Source: Methylogaea oryzae (GTDB lineage: Bacteria; Pseudomonadota; Gammaproteobacteria; Methylococcales; Methylococcaceae). From it: DNA of 64,000 nt. A program made the position numbers and the translations under genes. The DNA is taken from NCBI RefSeq assembly GCF_019669985.1, contig NZ_AP019782.1, positions 798,501 through 862,500 on the forward strand, in the 5' to 3' direction. How positions within the stretch are numbered: the first letter of the stretch is position 1; each line of letters starts with the position of its first letter. Shown here piece after piece: positions 46,127 to 55,496 of this stretch. Below the pieces are notes generated by a model, which saw nothing but the letters and a program-made list of their open reading frames with translations, had not been told where the DNA came from and did no database searches.

Positions 46127-47332
46127 TTAAGTGGTTTGCGGTACCGGCTTGAAAATGCTGTTCCAGCCGGGAATGCCGTTGCGCAAATAGCGGCGGATAG
46201 GGCATTCCACGTAATGGTGGCTGGCGAAGCTCAGCGCGAGCAACAGGCCCATGAAGCACAGCAGGGCTAGATCGGTGTAATAAAACGATTTGTCCCAGCC
46301 CATGGCGGCAACCCCGTAAGCGAAGAACAGCTGCAAGGGAAAATGGGTGAGATACAGGGAATAGCTGAGGTCTCCCAGGGGAGAGAGTGTTTTCCCCATG
46401 GCGCCCCGGGCCGTTTCATTGGTCACCAGGGTCAACAAGGCCACGGGAAACAGCCAGCCGGTAACCAGCAGCCAGGCGATGCGTCCTCCCATGGCTGTGT
46501 CGTAGCCATAACCCGCCGGCGCCAGCACGGCTTCCATCAGTTGGTTGATGGCCGGCGTGACGAAGCCCAGTTTGATGTCCAATACGGCGACGGCGAAGCC
46601 GGCGATCGTGGCTGCGCTCAATGGCGTTTTCCAGCGTTGGCACAGGCCCTGGGCCGCCATTTTGGCGTAGAGGTAGTAGACGAATCCGCCCGCAAAAAAC
46701 GAAAACAGGCCGCGGCCAAGGTCGGAATTGCGTCCGCTGAGCACCATCAGCGTCAGGACGCCGATAGCCGCCCAACACCAGTGGAAGACGTTTTTCCGGC
46801 ATATCAGGAAAAACAGCGAGTACAACAGCACTTCGACGGAAATGGACCACACCGGCAGATTATAGGACGCGGCTCTCTGCAGCCCCCAGCCGGTGGCGAG
46901 AAATACGTTCAACGCGAAATGATAGGCGTCGTTGCCGGGGTTGACGAAAAAGTCGCCGGTTTTACTGAGCATCAACTGCTGGCCCAGCAGCACGGCGATC
47001 AGCATGCACAGATGCACCGGATACAGCTTGGTGAAGCGCAGCCAGAAAAACTCCTTCATGCTGATTTCCAGGCGGCTGATGCGCGTCCCGTAAAGCCAGA
47101 AAAACAGGAATCCGGACAAGCAGAAGAAAAAGTCCACGGCGAGGTAGCCTTTTTCGTAGAACGGGAACAATACCGCATAGAACGGCTGGGCTTTGGCGTC
47201 GAAGACGCCCGGCGTGGTGCCGTTGTAGAACAGGTTCTTCCAATGCCACATCACGACTGCGAGGGAGCAAAAGCCTCGCGTGGCGTCCAGCGAGTAAAAC
47301 CGCTGCGGGACGGAATTAGCTGAAAGGGTCAT
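46127..47332 (-). CDS. Acyltransferase-3 family membrane protein
   Basis: This is a 401-residue protein with about ten hydrophobic helices and the OafA/YrhL-type start RFYSLDATRGFCSLAVVMWHW, with the conserved R and catalytic-type His. A typical block FFFCLSGFLFFWLYG follows. Family members O-acylate extracellular polysaccharides or lipids using acyl donors from inside the cell. No polysaccharide gene is adjacent, so the acceptor is unknown. Confidence 0.88.
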   Translation of the reverse strand: MTLSANSVPQRFYSLDATRGFCSLAVVMWHWKNLFYNGTTPGVFDAKAQPFYAVLFPFYEKGYLAVDFFFCLSGFLFFWLYGTRISRLEISMKEFFWLRFTKLYPVHLCMLIAVLLGQQLMLSKTGDFFVNPGNDAYHFALNVFLATGWGLQRAASYNLPVWSISVEVLLYSLFFLICRKNVFHWCWAAIGVLTLMVLSGRNSDLGRGLFSFFAGGFVYYLYAKMAAQGLCQRWKTPLSAATIAGFAVAVLDIKLGFVTPAINQLMEAVLAPAGYGYDTAMGGRIAWLLVTGWLFPVALLTLVTNETARGAMGKTLSPLGDLSYSLYLTHFPLQLFFAYGVAAMGWDKSFYYTDLALLCFMGLLLALSFASHHYVECPIRRYLRNGIPGWNSIFKPVPQTT

Positions 47333-47552
47333 GGCAATTCTCCTTCAACATGCTGCTCGGATAATGGCTGAGTTGATTACCGCCGATGGCTAGTGGGTGT
47401 CGTACTGGTGTTGTAAGAAGAGCAAAATAGGAACGATTCCGCTAGAAGTCAAGATCGTCTTTCGTGCGTTCGACCGATGGAGCGCCGGAAGCGTTCCATC
47501 CGTTTCCCTTGGCTATACTCAAAAGCTTTGAACCTCCATCGGAGAACGCTAC

Positions 47553-48575
47553 ATGACCGAAAACAAACGCGGCCGGCAGGTTTCCTCGCCACTTCCTCAA
47601 GAACCAGCAGCCGCTGCCGACGGTGGCGCCGATGCGGCCGAAACCGCCCCGCAGGCATCGGTGGCTTATCCCAATCCCGCCGCCGCGGCGGAGATACAAG
47701 CCGTCAGCCACGAACCCGCCGCCATGGCCGTTGCCAAGGCGCGGCACGGTTCGGCGGAGGACAGCGATTACGCCAAGCTGCCGGCCAATTACCCGTACCG
47801 TACGCGATTGCGCAACAGCGATTACGAGGCGCAGAAAGCCAAGCTGCAAATCGAGCTGCTCAAGGTGCAAAGCTGGGTCAAGGAGTCGGGGCAGAAGATC
47901 GTCGTCTTGTTCGAAGGGCGGGACGCCGCCGGCAAGGGCGGAACCATCAAGCGCTACATGGAGCACTTGAATCCCCGCAGCGCGCGGGTGGTCGCCTTGG
48001 AAAAACCGTCAGACCGCGAGCGCGGCGAGTGGTATTTCCAGCGTTATATCCAACACCTGCCGACCGCGGGCGAAATGGTGTTCTTCGACCGCTCCTGGTA
48101 CAACCGCGCCGGGGTGGAGCGCGTGATGGGCTTCTGCACGCCCCTGGAATATCTGGAGTTCATGCGCCAAACGCCGCAACTGGAGCGCATGCTGGTGAAC
48201 AGCGGCATTCGGCTGTTCAAATATTGGTTCTCGGTGAGCCGGGAGGAGCAGCTACGGCGTTTCGTTTCGCGCCGCGACGACCCGCTCAAGCACTGGAAGC
48301 TGTCGCCCATCGACATCAAGTCGCTGGACATGTGGGACGATTACACGGAAGCGAAAAACGCCATGTTTTTCCACACCGACACCGCCGACGCGCCGTGGGT
48401 GGTGATCAAGTCGGACGACAAGAAGCGCGCGCGCCTCAACTGCATGCGCCATTTCCTGCATCAATTGCCCTATCCCAACAAGGACGAGCACGTCGCCGTT
48501 CCGCCGGACCCTCTGCTGGTGGGGGCCGCCGCGGAAGTCCTCGCCAACGAGGAGACGGCTGTGACCCACTATTGA
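47553..48575 (+). CDS. ppk2: Polyphosphate kinase 2 family protein
   Basis: This is a 340-residue P-loop kinase transferring phosphate between polyphosphate and nucleotides. Walker A is GRDAAGKGG and Walker B/lid region FFDRSWYNRAGVERVMGF, then YFQRYIQHLP and SRRDDPLKHWKLSPIDIKS, all typical of PPK2. The first 90 or so residues are an Ala/Pro/Glu-rich low-complexity extension not needed for the fold and probably disordered. It diverges from the acyltransferase gene across 220 bases in which I see no clear operator. Confidence 0.93.
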   Translation: MTENKRGRQVSSPLPQEPAAAADGGADAAETAPQASVAYPNPAAAAEIQAVSHEPAAMAVAKARHGSAEDSDYAKLPANYPYRTRLRNSDYEAQKAKLQIELLKVQSWVKESGQKIVVLFEGRDAAGKGGTIKRYMEHLNPRSARVVALEKPSDRERGEWYFQRYIQHLPTAGEMVFFDRSWYNRAGVERVMGFCTPLEYLEFMRQTPQLERMLVNSGIRLFKYWFSVSREEQLRRFVSRRDDPLKHWKLSPIDIKSLDMWDDYTEAKNAMFFHTDTADAPWVVIKSDDKKRARLNCMRHFLHQLPYPNKDEHVAVPPDPLLVGAAAEVLANEETAVTHY

Positions 48576-48590
48576 CCGTCGGGGCGGCGC

Positions 48591-50261
48591 TTACGCCACC
48601 CAGCCCAGCATTTCCCTGGCATGAGCCAGGGTTTGCTCGGTGATGCGGATGCCGCCCAGCATGCGGGCGGTTTCCTGGACGCGTTCGTCCGGTTCCAACT
48701 GGCGCACGTTGGATTGGGTCACGTCGCCCTGCTGGGACTTTTCCACCAATAGGTGCTGATGGCCGTGGGCGGCCACCTGGGGCAGGTGGGTGACGCACAG
48801 CACTTGCTTGGTTTGGCCCAAGGCGCGCAGCTTCTGTCCGACGATTTCCGCCACCCGGCCGCCGATGCCGCTGTCCACTTCGTCGAAGATCAGCGTGGGC
48901 GTGGTTTTGCCGTCGATGACGGCCACCTGGATGGCTAGGCTGATGCGCGACAGCTCGCCGCCGGAGGCGCATTTGTTCAGCGGCCGGGGCGGCAGGCCGG
49001 GATTGGCGCTGACCAGGAACTCCACTTGATCGAGGCCGTGGGGGCGCGGTTCGCCGTCGTCCAGCGGGGCGATCTCCACCACGAAGTTGCCTTGCGGCAT
49101 GCCCAGTTCGCGGATGGTGGCGGAAATTTGTTCCTGCAGGCCCTGCGCCTTGTCCTTGCGTTGTTGCGACAAGGCCTGGGCGGCGCGGCGGTAATCGTTC
49201 TCCACTTGTCCCAGCTCCTGGGCCAGCTTTTCCAGCCGTTCGCCGCCGCTTTCCAGGCCCGCCAGTTCGCTGCGCAGGGCCTGCAGATGGTCGGCCAGGT
49301 GCTCCGGCCGCACTTGGTGCTTGCGCGCCAGGTCGTGCAGGCTGCCCAGCTGCTGTTCCAGTTTTTCCATATGGGCCGGATCGGCCTCCAGGCTGTCCAG
49401 GTGGCGGCGCAAGCCGTGGCCGGCTTCTTTCACCTGGATGTGCGCTTCCTGCAATAGGGCGACGGTTTCCTCGAAGGCCGGGTCCACCCGGCTCAGGTCG
49501 GTCAGCGCTTGCACGGCGTGCTTGAGCAGGGCGTCGGCGGATTGGCGGTCGTCGTCCACCAGGCATTCCAGTTGCGCCTGGCCCACTTCGAGGATTTTGC
49601 CCAGGTTGGCCTGGCGCGTGTGTTCCTCGCTCAGGGCTTGGTAATCCAGGCTTTCCACCTGGGCCGATTCCAACTCGTCCACCTGGTAGCGCAGCAGCTC
49701 TTCGCGGGCGCCGCGGTCGCGGCCGGCGGCGCTGGCTTGTTCCAGCTCCGTGCGCAGCTTGTGCCAGCGTTTGTACAGTGCTTCCGTTTCTTGCAGCAAC
49801 GCGCCGTTGCCGGCCGCTTCATCGAGCAAGCGGCGCTGTTCCTTGCTTTGCAACAGTTTGACGTGGGCGTGTTGGCCGTGGATTTCCACCAGGTTGGCGG
49901 CGAATTCCTGCAAGGCCTGCAAAGTGACGGGGCGGTCGTTGATGTAGGCCTTGGAGCGGCCGTCGCTGGTCACGGTGCGGCGAATCAGGCAGGTGTCGTC
50001 GCTTTCCAATTCGTTGTCGGCCAGCCAATGGCGCAGCTCGTCGGCGTTGCCCAGCTGGAATTCGGCGCATACCTCCGCCCTTTGGCTGCCGGGCCGCACG
50101 AAGCCGGAATCGGCCCGCCCGCCCAGGGCCAGCCCCAAGGCGGTGAGCAGAATGGATTTGCCGGCCCCGGTTTCGCCGGTGAGCACGGTGAGGCCGCCGT
50201 TCAGGTCCAGATCCAGGGCTGCGACCACGGCTAGGTCGCGGATTTGCAGGGTGGTTAGCAT
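48591..50261 (-). CDS. recN: DNA repair ATPase RecN
   Basis: This is a 556-residue SMC-like protein for double-strand break repair. It has an N-terminal Walker A (GETGAGKSILLTALGLALGG), central helical coiled-coil (about 160-375), and C-terminal ABC signature and Walker B (SGGELSRISLAIQV, TLIFDEVDSGIGG). The length is normal. It lies downstream of nadK, the same order as in E. coli. No LexA box was identified upstream. Confidence 0.96.
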   Translation of the reverse strand: MLTTLQIRDLAVVAALDLDLNGGLTVLTGETGAGKSILLTALGLALGGRADSGFVRPGSQRAEVCAEFQLGNADELRHWLADNELESDDTCLIRRTVTSDGRSKAYINDRPVTLQALQEFAANLVEIHGQHAHVKLLQSKEQRRLLDEAAGNGALLQETEALYKRWHKLRTELEQASAAGRDRGAREELLRYQVDELESAQVESLDYQALSEEHTRQANLGKILEVGQAQLECLVDDDRQSADALLKHAVQALTDLSRVDPAFEETVALLQEAHIQVKEAGHGLRRHLDSLEADPAHMEKLEQQLGSLHDLARKHQVRPEHLADHLQALRSELAGLESGGERLEKLAQELGQVENDYRRAAQALSQQRKDKAQGLQEQISATIRELGMPQGNFVVEIAPLDDGEPRPHGLDQVEFLVSANPGLPPRPLNKCASGGELSRISLAIQVAVIDGKTTPTLIFDEVDSGIGGRVAEIVGQKLRALGQTKQVLCVTHLPQVAAHGHQHLLVEKSQQGDVTQSNVRQLEPDERVQETARMLGGIRITEQTLAHAREMLGWVA

Positions 50262-50315
50262 GGGGAATGTTCAGGTTCGCTTTTTATCGTTGCCGGGCTC
50301 GACGGGGCGTGTGAT

Positions 50316-51206
50316 TTAGCCGCTGCTCCATCCCAGCTTGGCCCGCAAAATCTGCGAAAAATCGTAACCCATGGGGTGCAGGATGGTCACCGGTTTCGGG
50401 TCTTTGCGGATGCGGATGCAATCGCCCAGCCGCACGTCGTTGATGGCGACCGTGTCGAAGCTGAGTTGGGCGTTGACTTCCTTGCCGCCGCTGAAGGTGA
50501 TTTCCAGCTGGCTGGCATCGTCCAGCACGATGGGGCGGTTGGTGAGGGTGTACGGGTTGATGGGCACCAGCGCCATGGCCGCCAGGCGCGGGTGCAGGAT
50601 AGGGCCGCCGCCGGACAGGGCGTAAGCCGTCGAGCCGGTCGGCGTGGCGACGATGAGGCCGTCGCAGCGCTGAGTGTTGAGGAACACGCCGTCGATGGTG
50701 GTGCACAGCTCGATCATGCTGGCGCTGACCCAGCGGTGCACCACCACTTCGTTTAGCGCGCTGTGTTCGTGCAGGGCCCGGCCGTCGCGCAGCAGGGTGG
50801 CGCGCAATTGGGTGCGCGGTTCCGCCTCGTAGCGGCCGTCGAGGATTTCCTCGATTTTCGCCAGGGCCTCCTCGGCGCCGATGTCCACCAGGAAGCCGAC
50901 CCGGCCCAAGTTGACGCCGATCAGCGGCACGTCGTGGGTGGCCATGGCAGTGGCCGTCGCGAGAAAAGTGCCGTCGCCGCCTACGACGATGGCTAGGTCG
51001 CAACGCGCCGCCAGTTCCTCCATGGGGAGCGTTTCCACGCCGGACAAGAGGTCTCGGCAGCCTTGTTCCAACAGCACTTGGCAGCCCCGCCGCCGCAGCA
51101 GCCGGTGCAAGTCCGCCAGCATGGAGGGCACCCGTTCGTGTTGCGGTTTGCCGATAAGGGCGGCGGCGCGGACGCGCGGGGCGCCGCCGCTGAAGGACTG
51201 ATCCAT
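50316..51206 (-). CDS. nadK: NAD kinase
   Basis: This is a 296-residue enzyme phosphorylating NAD to NADP. The motifs are VVGGDGTFLATA (the GGDG motif with catalytic Asp), GVNLGRVGFLVDI and SGSTAYALSGGGP-like TPTGSTAYALSGGGPILHP. It starts 16 bases after bfr and is probably co-transcribed with bfr and recN. Confidence 0.96.
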   Translation of the reverse strand: MDQSFSGGAPRVRAAALIGKPQHERVPSMLADLHRLLRRRGCQVLLEQGCRDLLSGVETLPMEELAARCDLAIVVGGDGTFLATATAMATHDVPLIGVNLGRVGFLVDIGAEEALAKIEEILDGRYEAEPRTQLRATLLRDGRALHEHSALNEVVVHRWVSASMIELCTTIDGVFLNTQRCDGLIVATPTGSTAYALSGGGPILHPRLAAMALVPINPYTLTNRPIVLDDASQLEITFSGGKEVNAQLSFDTVAINDVRLGDCIRIRKDPKPVTILHPMGYDFSQILRAKLGWSSG

Positions 51207-51222
51207 GGAAACGGGCGGGTGG

Positions 51223-51687
51223 CTACACCTGCGATTGCAGGTAATTTTGGCGGCCGAGTTTGCCGATGAGTTCTTGCTGGGTTTCCAGCCAGTCCACGTG
51301 TTCTTCCTCGTCGGAAAGCACGTCTTCCAAAAGCTCGCGGGAAACGTAATCGCCCACCGTTTCGCAATAAGCGATGGCGTCCTTGAGGACGGTGATGGAC
51401 TGTAGTGCCAGGGTCAGGTCGCAGCCCAGCATTTCTTCGGGATTCTCGCCGATGTGCAGCTTGCCCAGCTTTTGCACGTTGGGCAGGCCTTCCAGGAACA
51501 GGATGCGCTCGATGAGCTTGTCGGCGTCTTTCATGGCGTGGATGGACTCCTTGTATTCGTGGGAGTCCAACTGTCCAAAGCCCCAGTTTTTGTACATACG
51601 GGCATGGAGAAAGTACTGGTTGATGGCGATCAGCTCGTTGGCCAGCGCGTGGTTGAGATGATCGATGACTTTTTCGTCGCCTTTCAT
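51223..51687 (-). CDS. bfr: Bacterioferritin, beta-type (heme ligand kept, ferroxidase site degenerate)
   Basis: This is a 154-residue heme ferritin of the normal length. Met52, the heme ligand, is present (HAMKDAD). Of the E. coli diiron ligands E18, E51, H54, E94, E127 and H130, only E18, E127 and H130 are kept; positions 51, 54 and 94 are Ala, Asp and Ala. This is the pattern described for beta subunits that co-assemble with an alpha subunit having an intact ferroxidase centre. No alpha gene is in the window. Iron storage in the cytoplasm is expected only with such a partner. It is the first gene of bfr-nadK-recN. Confidence 0.92.
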   Translation of the reverse strand: MKGDEKVIDHLNHALANELIAINQYFLHARMYKNWGFGQLDSHEYKESIHAMKDADKLIERILFLEGLPNVQKLGKLHIGENPEEMLGCDLTLALQSITVLKDAIAYCETVGDYVSRELLEDVLSDEEEHVDWLETQQELIGKLGRQNYLQSQV

Positions 51688-51740
51688 GGTGTGCCTCGGG
51701 GTAGGGTCTGTGGCACTAATTTATAGGAGTGGGGGGGATT

Positions 51741-51930
51741 TGTCATGGCGGGCATCCTGCCCGCCACCCTACGGGCGGCTTCGCCGTGCAAACCGGCTTT
51801 CCTGCCGGTTTGTCATGGCGGGATACCTGTCCGCCGTCTTTCGGGCGGCTTTGCCGTACAAATTGGCTTTCCTACCGGTTTGTCATGGCGGGAGTCCAGT
51901 CCGCCGTCGTTCGGGCGGCTTCGCCATGTC
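51741..51930. repeat. 70-bp tandem repeat, 2.7 copies
   Basis: Copies start at 51741, 51811 and 51881 with TGTCATGGCGGG; the third is cut at about 50 bases. Each unit contains a hairpin AACCGGC...GCCGGTT-like segment and a CGGGCGGCTT(C/T)GCCG palindrome. Copies differ at several positions, so this is not a recent duplication. It fills most of the 331-base gap (51688-52018) between bfr and the diguanylate cyclase gene; the rest of the gap shows nothing recognisable. Confidence 0.85.
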
Positions 51931-52018
51931 CGTTGAGCGTTTGAGGCGCCACGTGTGCGCAATTTCGCCGGGGGCGAATTGGAACGGGGAGCGCCGGCCG
52001 AAGGCGCGTCCGAGGGAG

Positions 52019-52918
52019 TTATTTCGCCAGCACGACCCGGTTGCGGCCTTCGTTCTTGGCTTGGTACAGGGCTTGGTCGGCGCGGGCGACCAGGTGGCGT
52101 TCCGATTCGCCCGAGGCCAAGGTGGCCACGCCGACGCTCACGGTAACGTTCACGTCGCCCTGTTCGGTGGGGCAGGGCATGATTTCCACTTGGTGGCGGA
52201 TGCGTTCGGCCAGCGTGGCGGCGCCCTCCGTGGCGGTGTCGGGCGCCAGTATCATGAATTCTTCTCCGCCGTAGCGATAGACGAGATCGCTGCCGCGCAC
52301 GACGTGTTTGATGCATTGGGTGACGGTGATCAATACCTGGTCGCCGCAGGGATGGCCGTGGGCGTCGTTGACCTGCTTGAAGTGGTCCAGGTCCACGGCG
52401 ATCAGGGACAGCGGCGCGAATTGGCGGCAGGCGACTTTCCATTCCCGCGCCAGACCCGATTGCAGCGCCGCGCGGTTGCCGACGCCGGTGAGGGAGTCGG
52501 TATGGGCGTCCACCAGCGCTTGGTGGTATAGCAGGGTGTTGCGCAAGGGATAGATCAGCTGGGTCAGCAGCCCTTCCAGCTGTTTGAGTTCGAAGTCGGC
52601 ATGGGGATACTGCCGCGAGGCGGTAAATTCGCCCAGCGATTCCCCTTCCAGCAGCAGGTTGTAACTGGCCCGGTAGGTGCCGGCATGGCCGCCGGATAGC
52701 CGCATGTTCAGGCGCGGTAAGCTGTATTCGAAGCCGTCCAGCAAGCCGATGGGAGCGACCAAGTCGAAAAACAGCGGCACCAACTGGTCGGTAATCAGCG
52801 TGGTTTGCAAGGCGCTGGACAGGTCTACCGGCGTCGCCGCTTTCGCCGGTGTCGGCGTGAGTTCGGCATACTTGCTGCGTCGGGGGAATGACACGATATT
52901 TCCATATTGCTGGTTCAT
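52019..52918 (-). CDS. Diguanylate cyclase (GGEEF)
   Basis: This is a 299-residue cytosolic protein. The N-terminal 130 residues have no family I recognise, and no membrane segment is seen; a C-terminal GGDEF domain follows (about 135-299). The active-site motif is YRYGGEEFMIL and an inhibitory RxxD (R-G-S-D) lies five residues before it, so a feedback-inhibited c-di-GMP synthase is expected. The start at 52918 (MNQQYGN) is a guess among several in-frame candidates; upstream sequence is arginine/proline-rich and unlikely to be coding. No EAL partner is adjacent. Confidence 0.88.
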   Translation of the reverse strand: MNQQYGNIVSFPRRSKYAELTPTPAKAATPVDLSSALQTTLITDQLVPLFFDLVAPIGLLDGFEYSLPRLNMRLSGGHAGTYRASYNLLLEGESLGEFTASRQYPHADFELKQLEGLLTQLIYPLRNTLLYHQALVDAHTDSLTGVGNRAALQSGLAREWKVACRQFAPLSLIAVDLDHFKQVNDAHGHPCGDQVLITVTQCIKHVVRGSDLVYRYGGEEFMILAPDTATEGAATLAERIRHQVEIMPCPTEQGDVNVTVSVGVATLASGESERHLVARADQALYQAKNEGRNRVVLAK

Positions 52919-53118
52919 TGCGACTGCCTTCAGCTTGCTTAACGCGAGTTGCCTTGCTGTTAGCCAATATCGTGCCATTTTGTTTTGCCGGGCGGTGTTT
53001 CCCGGCGCCGTCGCGTTGCCGGGGGATAGGACGGCGTTTTTCTGCGCGCTTGTATGCGGCGAGCGGCAAGGATTTGCCGTGCTTAGGCGGCAAGCGGCGG
53101 CCGAAGCCGCCGGCGCGG

Positions 53119-53730
53119 TCAGCGGGAAGAGGGAAGGGTAAAACGGCCGCGATAGGCGAAGGTCCGCCCGAACCACGGGTGGACGATGTCAAAATCCAGA
53201 CGCAACTCCCCGTCGGAAAGCGCGCGTTCGACGATGACGGCATCGCCCAGCAACGCCCAGTTGGGGATGCCGATAATATGCGGGCCGATTTTCCAGCAGT
53301 GGTCGCGGGCGGTGAACACCAGCGCGCCGTCCCGTTCGGCCACCGCCATGCGGATGCCCACGCCGAAACGCAGCAGCTCGACGATTTCCCCCGGCCGGCC
53401 GGGTTCCATGCGCGAGGAAAAGAGGGCGGTGCGGCCGTCGGCGAAGCGGAAAGTGCGGTGCCAGAACAAGTTGTCCGGCTGGGCGGGATCGGTGCGGTTC
53501 ACCACCTCCACCGGCACGTCGCGCCCGGCATAAGGCACCAGCGCGTCGAAGAATCGCGCCAGGAGCAGCCAGGGTTTGATCCAGGGCGCGTGGTACACCT
53601 CCTCCATCACGCCGTGCAGGATTTGCGTCGCGGCGACGGTGGGCGGCATGTCGTAGTGGCGCCGTATCGCCGGCGCCAATCGGTGCCAGGCGTCTTCGCC
53701 GAGGACGAGTCGGAACAAGGGCTGATTCAT
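53119..53730 (-). CDS. DUF4166-type conserved protein
   Basis: This is a 203-residue soluble protein with a run of beta-strand segments, an F-x-x-G-R-T pattern (FRFADGRTALFSSR) and a C-terminal 'HPWFGRTFAYRGRF' motif. I associate this with DUF4166, proteins often next to SDR or saccharopine-dehydrogenase-like genes. The function is unknown. It is the last gene of the operon regulated by the GbsR-like protein. Confidence 0.7.
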   Translation of the reverse strand: MNQPLFRLVLGEDAWHRLAPAIRRHYDMPPTVAATQILHGVMEEVYHAPWIKPWLLLARFFDALVPYAGRDVPVEVVNRTDPAQPDNLFWHRTFRFADGRTALFSSRMEPGRPGEIVELLRFGVGIRMAVAERDGALVFTARDHCWKIGPHIIGIPNWALLGDAVIVERALSDGELRLDFDIVHPWFGRTFAYRGRFTLPSSR

Positions 53731-53742
53731 GGTGCGTTCTCC

Positions 53743-54216
53743 TCAAAAATCCAGGGCGGGCTTGGCCACCATCAGGAACAGCACGGCGACCATGGCGAGG
53801 AAGGCGGGCACGCCCAGCCAGAACCAGGCGCGGGCGTCGCGCCAATAGCGCGGGTCGAGGGGTTGGCCGCTGTTGAGTGCGGCGGCGCAATCGTCGCGCA
53901 TGCGGATTTGCAGGTAAACCACCGGCAGCCAGCACAGCCCGGCCAATAGGTAGAGCGCAAAAGACGCCACCAGCCAGGGCGAGCTCCAGGGATAGCCGTA
54001 CAGATGCATCAAGGCGAAACCGGACAACGGCTGGATGACGACGGTGGGCGTGGTGAACAGCCAATCGGCCAGCACCACGCGGCGGTTGGTGTCCGCCATT
54101 ACATGCACATCGCGCCCCAGGTCGGCGGTGAACTTGAAAAAAGCCGTGCCGAGTCCCGTGCCGAACAGCAGCATGGAGCTGCACACGTGCAGCCATTTGA
54201 GTATCGGGATTTCCAT
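53743..54216 (-). CDS. DUF2269-family integral membrane protein
   Basis: This is a 157-residue protein with four hydrophobic helices and N-terminus MEIPILKWLHVCSSMLLFGTGLGTAFFKF, the DUF2269 pattern with a conserved His in helix 1. A role in redox or metal handling is sometimes guessed for such proteins but is not established. The start overlaps the stop of the SDR-DoxX gene (ATGA). Confidence 0.8.
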   Translation of the reverse strand: MEIPILKWLHVCSSMLLFGTGLGTAFFKFTADLGRDVHVMADTNRRVVLADWLFTTPTVVIQPLSGFALMHLYGYPWSSPWLVASFALYLLAGLCWLPVVYLQIRMRDDCAAALNSGQPLDPRYWRDARAWFWLGVPAFLAMVAVLFLMVAKPALDF

Positions 54217-55496
54217 CAGGTGTCCTCCGTAGCCAAAATCATGCAGGTCGCCGCCATCAGCGGCAGGTTTTTCACTAGCGGTGCGAAAGGGTGGATGAGG
54301 AATTCCGGCAGGCACCAGCCGATGACCAGGGAATACACCAGCGTCATGCCCAGCTGCAGCAGCCCCGCCGTTTTCACCCGGTAATTGCACAGGAACGCCA
54401 GCCCCAGCAGCCCGTCCAGCAAGGACGCGCCGTACAGCGCCCAGGGCGCCGCCGCGTCGGCGATGCCGACGCCGGCCAGCAGGGCGTAGCTGCCCGCTTG
54501 CGGGTAGAGAAAAGCCGAAGTAAAGCCGGACCAGAGCCACATGAAACCCAGCGCGCAGCGCAAAGCCGGCAGCAGGAAAAACAGCCCGGCGTACCGACGC
54601 TCCGCCTGCCGCGCCGGCCTGTCCGCCAAGGCTTGTTCCAGGCTGCGCGGCGGCCGGCCGAGCAGGGCGGCCAAACCGGATGCGTCGCCGGTATTGCCGC
54701 GCTGCAACATGCGCAGGGCGTCGCCATTGAGGGGCGATGCTGCCAGCCGGCCGATGATTTCGCCCATGGCCACCACCAAGCCGAACGGTGCGGATAGCGT
54801 CGGCGCCGCTCGCTTGCCCAGCCAGCGGCGCAAGGCGGCCAGCATTTCCGCCATGGTCACAGGCCGTGGCCCTACCACCACCAGGCGCAGCCGGGTCGGC
54901 GCGTCCTTATGCAGCAGCCGCAGCACCGTTTCCACCAGATCGTCTACGCATACCGGTTGCAAGGGCTGCCGGCCATCGCCGATCAACGGCGTCAGCGGCA
55001 GCGCCGCCATAGCGCTGAACAGCGCCAGGCTGGCGCCGCCGGGCCCGTACACCAGGGACGGTTGCAGGATGGCCCAATCGAGATGGGTGCCGGCGAGATA
55101 ATCGTCGGCGGCCTTCTTGCTCAAGTGATAACGGCTGAATGCGGTTTCGTCCGCCCCCAGGGCGGAAATTTGCACCACCTTCTCGATGCCGGCCTGGACG
55201 CAAGCCTGGAACAAAGCGACGGGCGCCCGCCGGTGCAGGTCGTCGAAGCGGTTGCGCTTGTCCTCGGCGATGATGCCCACGCAATTGACCACGGCATCCA
55301 CGCCTTGCAGGTGGGGCAGCCATCGCTCCGGTTCGGTATGTTTGGCGAAGTCCAAGGCGAGTGGCGTGCAGCCGGGCAGGCCAATGAGCGCCTCGGGACG
55401 GCGGGTAGCCGCCACGACTTCATGCCCTTGCCGCAACAGGGCGCGGAGCACATGCCCGCCGATGAAACCGGACGCGCCGGTAATCAGTATGCGCAT
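54216..55496 (-). CDS. Atypical SDR (NAD(P)-binding) fused to DoxX-like membrane domain
   Basis: This is a 426-residue fusion. The N-terminal 285 residues are an extended/atypical short-chain dehydrogenase domain (ITGASGFIGGHVL dinucleotide motif, VVNCVGIIAED, SRYHLSKKAADDYL). The C-terminal 140 residues hold four hydrophobic helices resembling DoxX (LGFMWLWSGFTSAFLYPQ). The substrate is unknown; NmrA/complex-I-assembly-like SDRs are a comparison. The start at 55496 (MRILITG) overlaps the end of the next gene upstream by 13 bases. Confidence 0.85.
   Translation of the reverse strand: MRILITGASGFIGGHVLRALLRQGHEVVAATRRPEALIGLPGCTPLALDFAKHTEPERWLPHLQGVDAVVNCVGIIAEDKRNRFDDLHRRAPVALFQACVQAGIEKVVQISALGADETAFSRYHLSKKAADDYLAGTHLDWAILQPSLVYGPGGASLALFSAMAALPLTPLIGDGRQPLQPVCVDDLVETVLRLLHKDAPTRLRLVVVGPRPVTMAEMLAALRRWLGKRAAPTLSAPFGLVVAMGEIIGRLAASPLNGDALRMLQRGNTGDASGLAALLGRPPRSLEQALADRPARQAERRYAGLFFLLPALRCALGFMWLWSGFTSAFLYPQAGSYALLAGVGIADAAAPWALYGASLLDGLLGLAFLCNYRVKTAGLLQLGMTLVYSLVIGWCLPEFLIHPFAPLVKNLPLMAATCMILATEDT

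Noticed and set aside
51741-51930. Short regularly repeated array that might be a CRISPR
   Set aside because: The whole 70-base unit is repeated without unique spacers, there are fewer than three copies, and no cas gene is in the window.
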